Shown here: positions 8,488 to 15,882 of the stretch, in pieces
Layout of the letters: each line of letters opens with the position of its first letter
Position numbering within the stretch: the first letter of the stretch is position 1
Source: Deltaproteobacteria bacterium
Lineage (GTDB): Bacteria > Desulfobacterota > DSM-4660 > Desulfatiglandales > HGW-15
Direction of reading: 5' to 3'
Assembly (NCBI GenBank): GCA_020060215.1
Contig: JAGVAP010000060.1
Coordinates: 1 to 64,000 of the forward strand
Length of the DNA stretch: 64,000 nt
Translations under genes and position numbers: made by a program
The notes under the pieces: generated by a model
Databases searched by the model: none
What the model was told of the DNA's origin: nothing
Seen by the model: the letters and a program-made list of their open reading frames with translations, nothing else

Positions 8488-8796
8488 TCAGTTCATGAAG
8501 AAACGCAGGTACAAGACGGCATAGAGATAGATGAAGATGAAGAAGATATTCAGGACGAGACCCGAGTATGCATAGTCCTTGTCTCCAAGCTCCCTGATGA
8601 GCGGGATCGACTTGATGGAGAACACCAGACCGGTACAGAGCAGAAGCGGAAACAGGCCGATAAAGAGGAACCAAAACCCCGGTGAACGCGATCCATATCC
8701 AAAGAGCACGACGATGCATGCCAAGGCTGCCGTCATGAAAGGGAGCAGGAACCCGGCTACTGCATAGTGATTCGTCTTTCTGAAACCGAGGGGCAT
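8488..8796 (-). CDS. Small three-helix membrane protein of unknown function
   Basis: A 102-residue hydrophobic protein with three or four predicted membrane segments (about 12-34, 40-62 and 79-100) and a short charged loop between the second and third (IPLIRELGDKDYAYS). I do not recognise a named family. It stands between the dcw promoter, which reads away from it in the same direction, and the divergent hsp20 gene. There is little independent support beyond clean codon use and membrane topology. Confidence 0.65.
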   Translation of the reverse strand: MPLGFRKTNHYAVAGFLLPFMTAALACIVVLFGYGSRSPGFWFLFIGLFPLLLCTGLVFSIKSIPLIRELGDKDYAYSGLVLNIFFIFIYLYAVLYLRFFMN

Positions 8797-8839
8797 ATCC
8801 TACAGAACTCCGTTTGGTTTATCAACATCCAAAATTCCC

Positions 8840-8868
8840 TTGCCTAGGAATACCCTACCTCCTAAAAT
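8840..8868 (+). promoter_or_regulatory. Sigma-70-type promoter for hsp20
   Basis: TTGCCT (8840-8845), a 17-base spacer and TAAAAT (8863-8868) lie 37 bases before the hsp20 start; a strong AGGAGGT ribosome site follows. No obvious sigma-32 consensus or CIRCE element is visible, so heat control, if any, is not explained by this sequence. Confidence 0.6.
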
Positions 8869-8904
8869 AAGTCATCTGCAACAGAGAAGTCAGGAGGTGG
8901 TTCG

Positions 8905-9330
8905 ATGCCGGGTTTGATCCTTTGGAAGAATGAGGAGATCAACAAATTAAAGAGGGATATGGATCGGCTCTTCAGCCGGATGTGGGACGATTTCGGGATC
9001 CGGATCTCTCCTTCCAACCTTGGCGCCATCCTGGACATGTCCGAAAGCGACGACGCCCTCATGGTCCAGGTGGAGTTGCCCGGAATAGACCCGGCCGACC
9101 TGGATGTCACCGTCTCCGAAGACACCCTTACGATCAAGTGGAACACCTGGGAGGAGATGTTCGAGGAAAGGAGACAGCGGTACTTCACCCGTTCATTCCG
9201 ACTCCCCTGCAGGATAGAGTACGCCAAGGTGGAGGCCACATATAACAAGTCGGGCGTTCTGAGCATTGTACTGCCCAAGTGCAGGATAGAGCCCCCCCGG
9301 GAAGTCAAGATTAGAGTTCAGCAGGAGTAG
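8905..9330 (+). CDS. Small heat-shock protein, Hsp20/alpha-crystallin family
   Basis: ATP-independent holdase that binds unfolding proteins in the cytoplasm. The 141-residue chain has a short helical N-terminus with EINKLKRDMDRLF, then the alpha-crystallin domain from about residue 45 (DMSESDDALMVQVELPGIDPADLDVTV) through the conserved GVLSIVLPK block near 121-129. The C-terminal IxI-type tail is weak (KIRVQQE). It is followed 86 bases later by a Lon-related protease, forming a proteostasis pair. Confidence 0.95.
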   Translation: MPGLILWKNEEINKLKRDMDRLFSRMWDDFGIRISPSNLGAILDMSESDDALMVQVELPGIDPADLDVTVSEDTLTIKWNTWEEMFEERRQRYFTRSFRLPCRIEYAKVEATYNKSGVLSIVLPKCRIEPPREVKIRVQQE

Positions 9331-9416
9331 CCTGCTTCCTCCGAACCCTCTTTCCTCATCAAACTGAACCGTCAGCGTGAATCCTGAAACGAATGCGATC
9401 AGCGAGGAGGTTGGAC

Positions 9417-11903
9417 ATGCCCGAGAAGAGAACGGCCAGAGAGCTTCCGGCCGAGGAATTGAGATGGCGGATGGACCCCGCCGCACTCCCCTTTGAAACG
9501 ACCGATGAAATCAAGCCGCTCACGGAGATCATCGGGCAGGAAAGGGGGGTTACCGCGCTCCGCTTCGGGATGGGCATGGACAAACCCGGTTACAACGTGT
9601 TCGTCACGGGACTCTCCGGCACGGGCCGATTGTCCACGGTGCGGCGGCTGCTCCAGGAGATCTCCGAGGAGTCGGGCCGGGTGCCCGACGATTTCTGCTA
9701 CGTCAACAATTTCAAGAAGACCGACAGTCCGATCCTCCTGAGACTCTCGGCGGGTACGGGCCGCAGGTTCAAGAAGGATGTCCGCGAATTTGTGGACACC
9801 CTGAAAAAGGACGTCCCCCAGCTCTTTGAAAGCCAGGACTACCTCAACCGGAAGAAAGAGATCATGCTGGAGTATGAGCGAAAGGGGAAGGAGTTCTTCA
9901 AGGACCTGGACAAGAAGGTCCGGGAGCAGGGGTTCACGCTGGTCGATGTCCAGGTCGGGCAGATCAAGCGGCCCGAGGTCATGCCCCTGGTGGACGGCAC
10001 TCCCACCCATCTGGACCAGCTCGAGGCCATGGTGGAGAAGGGGCGGTTTCCCAGGGAAGAATACGAAGCCCTGAAGGAGAACCAGGCTCAACTCAGGCAG
10101 CAGATCGACCAGATCTTCCTCGAGCTGAGGGACCTGCAAAAGGAGCTGCAGGAAAACATCGAAAAGATGGACCGCTACATGTTCGTGAAAATGGCAACCG
10201 AGCTTGCCGCGCCGTTGCGCGAGCGATATCCATCCAAGACGATCGAAAGATACATCAAGGACATGCTCGAAGACCTCACGGAGAACCTTCAGATCTTCCA
10301 GACCCAGCAGCAGCCCCAGATACCGGGCATGCCTTTCATGATCGCAGAAGGGGATCCTTTTCTCCCATACCAGGTCAATCTCCTCGTGGACAACGCCGAG
10401 CTGAAAGGCCCCCCGGTCATTCTCGAATCCCATCCCACCTATCGCAACCTGTTCGGGAGCATCGAAAGGGTGGTGGACAGGAGCGGGGTCTGGAGGACGG
10501 ACTATTCGAAGATCAGCGCCGGTTCCCTGGTGAAGGCCAACGGCGGATACCTCGTCCTCAATCTGCTGGATGCGGTGGTCGAGCCCGGGGTCTGGCAGGC
10601 GCTGAAGAGATCCCTCAGGACCGAGCAGATGGAGATCCAGACCTACGATCCGTTCTACCTCTTCACCACCTCCGGGCTGAAGCCGGAGCCCATCGAGATG
10701 AACGTGAAGGTGGTCATCATCTCCGAGGCCGAGTACTACCACATGCTTCACGCCTACGACCCGGACGTGAAGAAGATCTTCAAGGTAAGGGCCGACTTCG
10801 GCACCTCCATGGACAAGAACGAAGAGTCGGTCCGCAAGTTCGGCGAGTTCATCAAGAGCCAGTGCGAGAAGGACGAACTGAACCCTCTGGACAGAACGGC
10901 CGTCGCCGCCGTGATCGAAGAGGCGGTCAGGATGACGGGAAGAAAGGAGAAGATCTCCACGAGTTTTCCGGTGGTCAGCGATCTGCTCGTCGAGGCGAAT
11001 TACTGGGCCGAAAGGGAGAACTCCACGGTCGTCAAAGATTCCCACGTGGACAAGGCCATCGAGGCGAAGATCTTCCGTTCAAACCGCGTCGAGGAGGCGA
11101 TCCAGGAGATGATCGATCGGGGGACCCTCATGATCGATGTCAGCGGCGAAGTCGTAGGGCAGGTCAACGGGCTGGCAGTATACAGCATGGGGGACTACAT
11201 GTTCGGCAAGCCGACCCGCATCACCGCAACCACCTCCATGGGCCGCGCCGGGATCATCAATATCGAACGGGAGGCGGATCTCTCGGGAAGCACCCACAAT
11301 AAAGGCGTCCTGATCCTGGGCGGGTACCTGCGAAAGAAATATGCCCAGGACAAACCCCTGACGATGAGCGCGAGCATCGCCTTCGAGCAGTCTTACAGCG
11401 GGGTGGATGGGGACAGCGCGTCCTCCACGGAGATCTACGCCTTGCTCAGCAGCCTCTCCGGTCTGCCCATCAGGCAGTCCATTGCGGTCACCGGGTCCCT
11501 CAACCAGAAGGGCGAAGTCCAGGCGATCGGCGGGGTCAACGAGAAGATCGAAGGTTTTTACGACTGCTGCAGGAAGCTGGGGTTCACCGGGACCCAGGGC
11601 GTGATGATCCCGGAGAGCAACATCAAGGACCTGATGCTCCGGAAGGACATCATCCAGGCGGTGAAACAGGGGCAGTTTCACATCTACCCGGTCAAGACCG
11701 TCGATGAAGGGATGGAGATCCTCACCGGCAAGGAGTCCGGACGGATGGATGCCAAGGGGGATTACCCCGAAGGGACGGTGAACGCCATGGTGAACAAGAA
11801 GCTCCAGGAGCTCGCCGTCGGTCTCAAGGACTTCGGGGAAGACAAGAACAAGCAGGAGAAGAAGCCGAAGAGGGGTTCCCGGAAAAACACCGTGAAGGAA
11901 TGA
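9417..11903 (+). CDS. Lon-related ATP-dependent serine protease (AAA_32 / S16)
   Basis: Predicted cytoplasmic protease of the Lon-related family. ATG at 9417 is chosen because GAGGAGG lies six bases upstream; an in-frame start at 9393 has no such site. The N-terminal AAA_32-type region has a P-loop-like GLSGTGRLST near residue 63, with Arg where Walker A has Lys, then a coiled-coil insertion (about 120-290). The S16 protease domain near the C-terminus carries Ser in GDSAS and Lys in GGVNEKIEGF, the Ser-Lys dyad of Lon. At 828 residues it is of normal size. The Lys/Arg tail (KNKQEKKPKRGSRKN) may bind nucleic acid, which is an inference. Confidence 0.92.
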   Translation: MPEKRTARELPAEELRWRMDPAALPFETTDEIKPLTEIIGQERGVTALRFGMGMDKPGYNVFVTGLSGTGRLSTVRRLLQEISEESGRVPDDFCYVNNFKKTDSPILLRLSAGTGRRFKKDVREFVDTLKKDVPQLFESQDYLNRKKEIMLEYERKGKEFFKDLDKKVREQGFTLVDVQVGQIKRPEVMPLVDGTPTHLDQLEAMVEKGRFPREEYEALKENQAQLRQQIDQIFLELRDLQKELQENIEKMDRYMFVKMATELAAPLRERYPSKTIERYIKDMLEDLTENLQIFQTQQQPQIPGMPFMIAEGDPFLPYQVNLLVDNAELKGPPVILESHPTYRNLFGSIERVVDRSGVWRTDYSKISAGSLVKANGGYLVLNLLDAVVEPGVWQALKRSLRTEQMEIQTYDPFYLFTTSGLKPEPIEMNVKVVIISEAEYYHMLHAYDPDVKKIFKVRADFGTSMDKNEESVRKFGEFIKSQCEKDELNPLDRTAVAAVIEEAVRMTGRKEKISTSFPVVSDLLVEANYWAERENSTVVKDSHVDKAIEAKIFRSNRVEEAIQEMIDRGTLMIDVSGEVVGQVNGLAVYSMGDYMFGKPTRITATTSMGRAGIINIEREADLSGSTHNKGVLILGGYLRKKYAQDKPLTMSASIAFEQSYSGVDGDSASSTEIYALLSSLSGLPIRQSIAVTGSLNQKGEVQAIGGVNEKIEGFYDCCRKLGFTGTQGVMIPESNIKDLMLRKDIIQAVKQGQFHIYPVKTVDEGMEILTGKESGRMDAKGDYPEGTVNAMVNKKLQELAVGLKDFGEDKNKQEKKPKRGSRKNTVKE

Positions 11904-11952
11904 AGCTTCCCGCTGGTGCTCATCCGGAAATGAACCGTTCCCGTATTCGAGC

Positions 11953-12035
11953 GATCAGCGATCAGCCGTCAGCGGTCAGCCAAGGCCTGAATCACTGAGA
12001 TGAACCTGATCGCTGAACGCTGACAGCTGAAAGCT
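11953..12035. repeat. Inverted pair of 7-bp tandem arrays downstream of the Lon gene
   Basis: Four 7-base units (GATCAGC, GATCAGC, CGTCAGC, GGTCAGC; 11953-11980) are followed after 24 bases by units in the opposite sense (CCTGATC, GCTGAAC, GCTGACA, GCTGAAA, GCT; 12005-12035). The arms can pair into a long imperfect hairpin. Phase is exactly 7 in both arms. Confidence 0.7.
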
Positions 12036-12092
12036 CCGGGCAATAGGGGAAGGACATCGGCCGCAGCGGCGCCCTGTCCCGTTTTCGAAGAG

Positions 12093-12716
12093 ATGGAGAT
12101 AGAGGTCCTCCCCCTGGTAAATGGGAGACATCGGGGACTTCTTCAGATCAGCATGTCCAGTTCTATGCCGTTTCAACCCATACCGCTCGACAGCCCCATC
12201 AAGGCCAAGATCGCCTGGGCAAGGGATTGCCTGGCGTCGCTGGGGGATACTCTCTCCGGCGATGAGACCGCCAACCACCTCTGCCTTGGATTGAAGGAGG
12301 CCATCCGGGAGTCCCATTCGGCGATGCTCGGACTGGGGATTGCGGATGAATGCCGGAAATGCGAAGAGACTCGAGGCGGGTCATGCTGCGGGATCGGCCT
12401 GGAGAACTACTACAGCGGGACCCTGCTGCTCATCAACCTGCTCCTGGGAGTCGATGTCCCGAATGAGAGAACGGACCCGAGGAGCTGCTTTTTTCTCGGA
12501 AGGCAGGGGTGCCTGCTCGTGGTCCGGGACGTGATCTGCATCAATTATCTCTGCGAGGAGATCACCTCCCGCTTCCCCCCCCGCGGGATCGCAGGTCTGC
12601 GGGAACGAGAAGGGGTGGAGGTAAGGCTTCTTTTCGAGCTCAACGAGCGAATCCTTGAGCTGCTCGCCGAACAGCAGGGCTCCGGTCATTCGCTCGAAAG
12701 GCATGCCTTCGCGTGA
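12093..12716 (+). CDS. Cysteine-rich protein with a YkgJ-like metal-chelating pattern
   Basis: A 207-residue protein of uncertain function. The cysteine layout C-x2-C-x7-CC (ECRKCEETRGGSCCG), then CFFLGRQGC, then CINYLC resembles the zinc/iron-chelating YkgJ (CxxCxxxCC) pattern, including the characteristic C-x-FL-x3-GC element. The match is by eye. The start is uncertain: ATG at 12093 has a weak GAAG site and a second ATG is at 12153. Its stop overlaps the GTG start of the next gene, a methyltransferase, so the two are coupled. Confidence 0.7.
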   Translation: MEIEVLPLVNGRHRGLLQISMSSSMPFQPIPLDSPIKAKIAWARDCLASLGDTLSGDETANHLCLGLKEAIRESHSAMLGLGIADECRKCEETRGGSCCGIGLENYYSGTLLLINLLLGVDVPNERTDPRSCFFLGRQGCLLVVRDVICINYLCEEITSRFPPRGIAGLREREGVEVRLLFELNERILELLAEQQGSGHSLERHAFA

Positions 12717-13369
12717 CCTCTCGCTGCGGCGCCAGGATCGAACCCCGCCTCCGGGAGGCCCTTGCGGCCGTGGCCCGCTTTTACGACGGCAGGAAAGTGG
12801 GGGATGTCGGATCGCAGGGCTTCAGAAGATCGACGGACCTGACCAAGCTCTGCGCCTGTCTCGATGCGATGACGGACCGGAGTTGGATCGTTCCGGGAGA
12901 ATCCAGGTTCCTCGACCTCGGCTGCGCCGATGGAAGGGTCAACGTCCTCTTCGGCTATCTGACGGGACTGTCGGTGGGGATCGAGATCCATGATTGGATC
13001 CTGGACGAGTATGGATCTCTTCGGAAGGAGCTGGAGCAGGACCTCACCGGAAAAGACCTTCCCCTCCCCCCTGGGCGCATCTTCCTTTTCCATGGCGACT
13101 CCATGAACGGAGACCTGCACCGGGCCATCAAATCGAGGACCGGTGCGGGACTGGAGGAGTTCGATCTTTTCTACACCTACCTCACCATGCAGGAGGAGTT
13201 CGCGGAGATGATCGCAAGAAATGCGAGACCCGGTGCCCTGTTCATGATATACGGCCTTGACCGCATCCTTCCCCGGTTCAAGGGCCTGACCCTGCTTACC
13301 CCTGAAAGGGCCATGGAAGGAGTCCTGGCCGTGTACCGCAAAGAAGACCATCTCGTGATGAAATCCTGA
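12713..13369 (+). CDS. SAM-dependent methyltransferase-like protein
   Basis: A 218-residue protein starting at GTG, which overlaps the previous stop codon (GTGA). A Rossmann motif I is visible (RFLDLGCADGRVNVLFGYL, about residues 64-82) with the following acidic strand end (GIEIHDW), and later FDLFYTYLTMQEEF and PGALFMIYGL match the expected motif II/III positions. No substrate-specific domain is recognisable. It lies between a cysteine-rich protein and a DUF169 protein, and the three probably form one transcription unit. Confidence 0.75.
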   Translation: MTSRCGARIEPRLREALAAVARFYDGRKVGDVGSQGFRRSTDLTKLCACLDAMTDRSWIVPGESRFLDLGCADGRVNVLFGYLTGLSVGIEIHDWILDEYGSLRKELEQDLTGKDLPLPPGRIFLFHGDSMNGDLHRAIKSRTGAGLEEFDLFYTYLTMQEEFAEMIARNARPGALFMIYGLDRILPRFKGLTLLTPERAMEGVLAVYRKEDHLVMKS

Positions 13370-13386
13370 TAAAGGGAGGTGCCTAG

Positions 13387-14178
13387 GTGATTGACCTTGC
13401 CGTTTTGAACCGATATGGAGAGGATCTTGAAAGACTGCTCCTGCTGAGGACATCGCCGATTGCGGTGAAACTGGTCGAAAAAGAGGAAGAGATCCCGCCG
13501 GGGGCCGTCCGGCCGAAGAAACAGCTCGGCCATCACCTGGCCCTTTGCCAGGCCTTCGCGCTGTCGAGAAGGAACAGGGCCACCGTCGCGATGCTGAAGG
13601 AAGACCACTGGTGCTACCTGCCGGTGATCGCCCTGGGGCTTGCCGAACCGCCCGATCTCTTCCGGGAGGGACAACCGTTCCTCAAATGGCTGGACAGCCC
13701 GGAGGCGGGCAAGAGGGTGGCGGATGGTTTCCCCCGCCTGGAGTGCGGCCGGTATATCGGGACCCTGTCGGCCCCCCTGCGAACGGCCGCGTTCGAACCG
13801 GACCTGGTGGTGATTTACTGCAACACCAATCAGCTGAGGTGTCTGCTCTCGGGGATGAAGTTCAAGGAAGGATACATCGTCGCCTCGAACCTGGACCCCA
13901 GTGGGGCCTGTTTCCAGTGCACCGTGCCTGCATTGCAGACGGGGGATTGCCAGGTGACCGTGCCCTGCGGCGGCGATCGGGCGAACGCATTGGCCCAGGA
14001 CGACGAGATGATCTTCACCGTTCCCCTAACGAAATTGGACGATCTCCTTTTTGGTTTGAACCGGCTTGAAGAAAGGGGGTCGGGGTATACCCGGTTCGCC
14101 CCCCAGATGAGGCCCGAGTATCCCCTTTTCGGCACCTACGTGAAGATGGGAAAGATGATCGGGTTGGATATGGGGTAG
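13387..14178 (+). CDS. DUF169 family protein
   Basis: A 263-residue protein starting at GTG with a good GGGAGGT site. It matches the DUF169 family by its opening (LLLLRTSPIAVKLVEKEEEIPPG), the LCQAFALSRR segment and the GRYIGTLSAPL and NTNQLRCLLSG blocks. The biochemical role of DUF169 is not known to me. It carries several conserved cysteines (CQAFA, CSNTNQLRC region, CFQCTVPALQTGDC) that could bind a metal or cluster. It follows the methyltransferase-like gene by 17 bases. Confidence 0.85.
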   Translation: MIDLAVLNRYGEDLERLLLLRTSPIAVKLVEKEEEIPPGAVRPKKQLGHHLALCQAFALSRRNRATVAMLKEDHWCYLPVIALGLAEPPDLFREGQPFLKWLDSPEAGKRVADGFPRLECGRYIGTLSAPLRTAAFEPDLVVIYCNTNQLRCLLSGMKFKEGYIVASNLDPSGACFQCTVPALQTGDCQVTVPCGGDRANALAQDDEMIFTVPLTKLDDLLFGLNRLEERGSGYTRFAPQMRPEYPLFGTYVKMGKMIGLDMG

Positions 14179-14200
14179 CGGATCCGGTGCCGTGTCGAGA

Positions 14201-14476
14201 CTAGGTCGCCCGGATCTCAAACTCGTGCCCGGGAGCGGCGCGGGTCGGTCTCAATATGAATTCAACCCTTTTGCCTTCGAGCAGGTCCCTTTCCGTGAGA
14301 TTTCGCAGCCGGCGGAAATCCGCGGATTCCAGGAACAGCCGCAGCAGTTCCAGCTTCTGCTCCAGCTGTTCGTCTTCTTTCATCGCTTTGAGAAGCTCGC
14401 TCAGGGTCCTCTCGTATTCCCTCTTTGCAACCGTCTCGATACAGCTCGACCGGGTCGGTTGAAGCTTGATTTCCAT
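14201..14476 (-). CDS. Hypothetical charged helical protein
   Basis: A 91-residue protein. ATG at 14476 is chosen because GAGGGGG stands eight bases upstream and an extension to 14560 reads unlikely sequence. The middle is strongly helical and charged (KREYERTLSELLKAMKEDEQLEQKLELLRLFLES), suggesting a coiled coil. The end (GKRVEFILRPTRAAPGHEFEIR) looks like a beta pair. I do not recognise the family. It converges with the DUF169 gene, leaving 22 bases between stops. Confidence 0.6.
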   Translation of the reverse strand: MEIKLQPTRSSCIETVAKREYERTLSELLKAMKEDEQLEQKLELLRLFLESADFRRLRNLTERDLLEGKRVEFILRPTRAAPGHEFEIRAT

Positions 14477-14649
14477 CCTGAGACCCCCTCTGGCGCCTAC
14501 CTGCCCATCCATCCTATCCGCAAACGGAGTTCGGAAGCAAATGCAAAAAAAACTTGCCACAGGCAGTAGACGGCGCTAAATCTGCGGCTTTCAGTCGGGG
14601 GAAATCGTTCGAATCCATTGCGGTTATATGATCCATGAAGGAGGGGTGG

Positions 14650-15036
14650 ATGGCACTAAAGGTACTGGTCAGTACAAAGGCGCTCAACGCCTGGGTGGTC
14701 TCTCTCGAAGGTTCCCTGAACTCCGAAACGGCGCAGAGCTTCGGTGATCGGATCCGGCCCCTGCTGAATACGGAACGTTCCACCCTGGTCCTCGACCTGG
14801 CCGGCCTGAACTACATCAGCAGTGCCGGGTTGCGTGAGATCTTCAAGGCCCAGAAGGCACAGAAGACGGTCCAGGGGAAGCTGGTCTTCATGAACCTGCA
14901 GCCGCAGATCCGCAAGGTCTTCGAAATCGTCAACGCCTTGCCCACCATGCGTATCTTCGCCAATCTGGAGGAAATGGATCAGTACCTGGACAAGATGCAG
15001 AGGCAGGTCACCGACTCGGAAGGATCGGGCAGATAG
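14650..15036 (+). CDS. STAS-domain anti-sigma factor antagonist
   Basis: A 128-residue single STAS domain of the SpoIIAA/RsbV type. ATG at 14650 is chosen because AAGGAGGGG lies just upstream and overlaps the earlier in-frame ATG. The conserved loop LNYISSAGLREIFKAQK (about 53-69) holds the serine that a partner anti-sigma kinase phosphorylates in this family. The C-terminus adds a short charged helix. No anti-sigma kinase or sigma factor is adjacent, so its partner lies elsewhere. Confidence 0.9.
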   Translation: MALKVLVSTKALNAWVVSLEGSLNSETAQSFGDRIRPLLNTERSTLVLDLAGLNYISSAGLREIFKAQKAQKTVQGKLVFMNLQPQIRKVFEIVNALPTMRIFANLEEMDQYLDKMQRQVTDSEGSGR

Positions 15037-15181
15037 GCCACAGGCGATATCCGGTGGTGTCATTCACCTGCTTCTTCTGCATCCTTAGCTCCAAGGCGGC
15101 CTCGACGGCCTCTTCCTCGGACTGCTCCTCGTAATGGGAGATCGGCGAGCGGCTTCTTTCTCTCGAGATCTCTGTGGGCAT
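15008..15181 (-). CDS. Possible small protein (57 residues)
   Basis: An ATG at 15181 with AAGG just upstream opens a 57-codon frame whose first 40 codons are acidic/helical (SHYEEQSEEEAVEAALELRMQKK) and nearly all end in G or C, like the neighbouring real genes. A longer frame on the same strand in this gap (15060-15245) has poorer composition. The stop lies 29 bases inside the end of the STAS gene, convergently. No family is recognised; treat as a candidate only. Confidence 0.35.
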   Translation of the reverse strand: MPTEISRERSRSPISHYEEQSEEEAVEAALELRMQKKQVNDTTGYRLWPICPILPSR

Positions 15182-15307
15182 CCGCCTTCGCGTGCGCGCC
15201 GTAGCCGCTTTGGGCGGGTGTGCAAAAAGAGTCGATCGTGGTCATCGGCTATTGGACAGACCGAAACAAAGCTTCCCCGGGTTCTGCGAGAGACAGCTGT
15301 ATTTTTC

Positions 15308-15742
15308 TCACCCCAGTTTGAACCCCTTCAGCCTCGCGATGTTGGCATCCTTTTTCCGGGCGATCTTCCGAAATATGCCGGCCACCTCCGGGAGAGGGAT
15401 CTTGGCAGAGCAGTCCCTGAAGAACCGCGCCTCCGTTTCTTCCCGTGCAACGGAATCCCTGAGCAGATCCGCATCCCCGGCCTGCTCCTCCGACCCCGGC
15501 TTGATCTCATACGCCTCCTGATCAAGTCCCGAGATCGGCTCCAGGATCATCTCGGTCACATGCTCCCGACGGGTCCTCTCCATCAGAGAGCGGTTCTTTC
15601 CTTCTTCCGCGAGCAACTCTTTCAATACATCCCCGAGCGCGGGATCCCTGGCCTTCTGAACCGCACTCCGATAGACCTCTTCCGTTTGCCGAACCATCTC
15701 TGCGGCAAAAGTCATGATCGCCCCAAACGTGGTGAGAGCCAT
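15308..15742 (-). CDS. Ferritin-like (rubrerythrin-related) four-helix protein
   Basis: A 144-residue all-helical protein; ATG at 15742 is chosen since the longer frame upstream overlaps the dehydrogenase gene and reads as its shadow. The pattern of helices with paired acidic residues (AEMVRQTEEVYRSA, LLAEEGKNRSL, VAREETEARFF, IARKKDANI) resembles the rubrerythrin/ferritin-like fold. The usual ExxH iron motifs are incomplete: the second helix reads EEGKN and no HxxE is clear. Iron binding is therefore doubtful. It could be a structural or sensor derivative. Confidence 0.7.
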   Translation of the reverse strand: MALTTFGAIMTFAAEMVRQTEEVYRSAVQKARDPALGDVLKELLAEEGKNRSLMERTRREHVTEMILEPISGLDQEAYEIKPGSEEQAGDADLLRDSVAREETEARFFRDCSAKIPLPEVAGIFRKIARKKDANIARLKGFKLG

Positions 15743-15882
15743 CCTGTCTATTCCTTTCCTTGGCCATGCCGTGGTTGGCGTCCTACCTTGAACCACTCGA
15801 GTGGACGCCGGTTCCTTGCCGGTTGCAGAGCTGTCCTGATCACGACCGTCAAAGTAGCAATCCTTCATGCAAAGACCATTCA

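Noticed and set aside
8768..8825. TTGATA-17-TAGGAT on the minus strand as a promoter for the small membrane protein
   Set aside because: The -10 abuts the start codon, so transcription would begin inside the gene.
15060..15245. A 61-residue minus-strand frame
   Set aside because: Composition is Arg/Gly-rich without coding-like third positions; the overlapping 57-codon frame is the better candidate.
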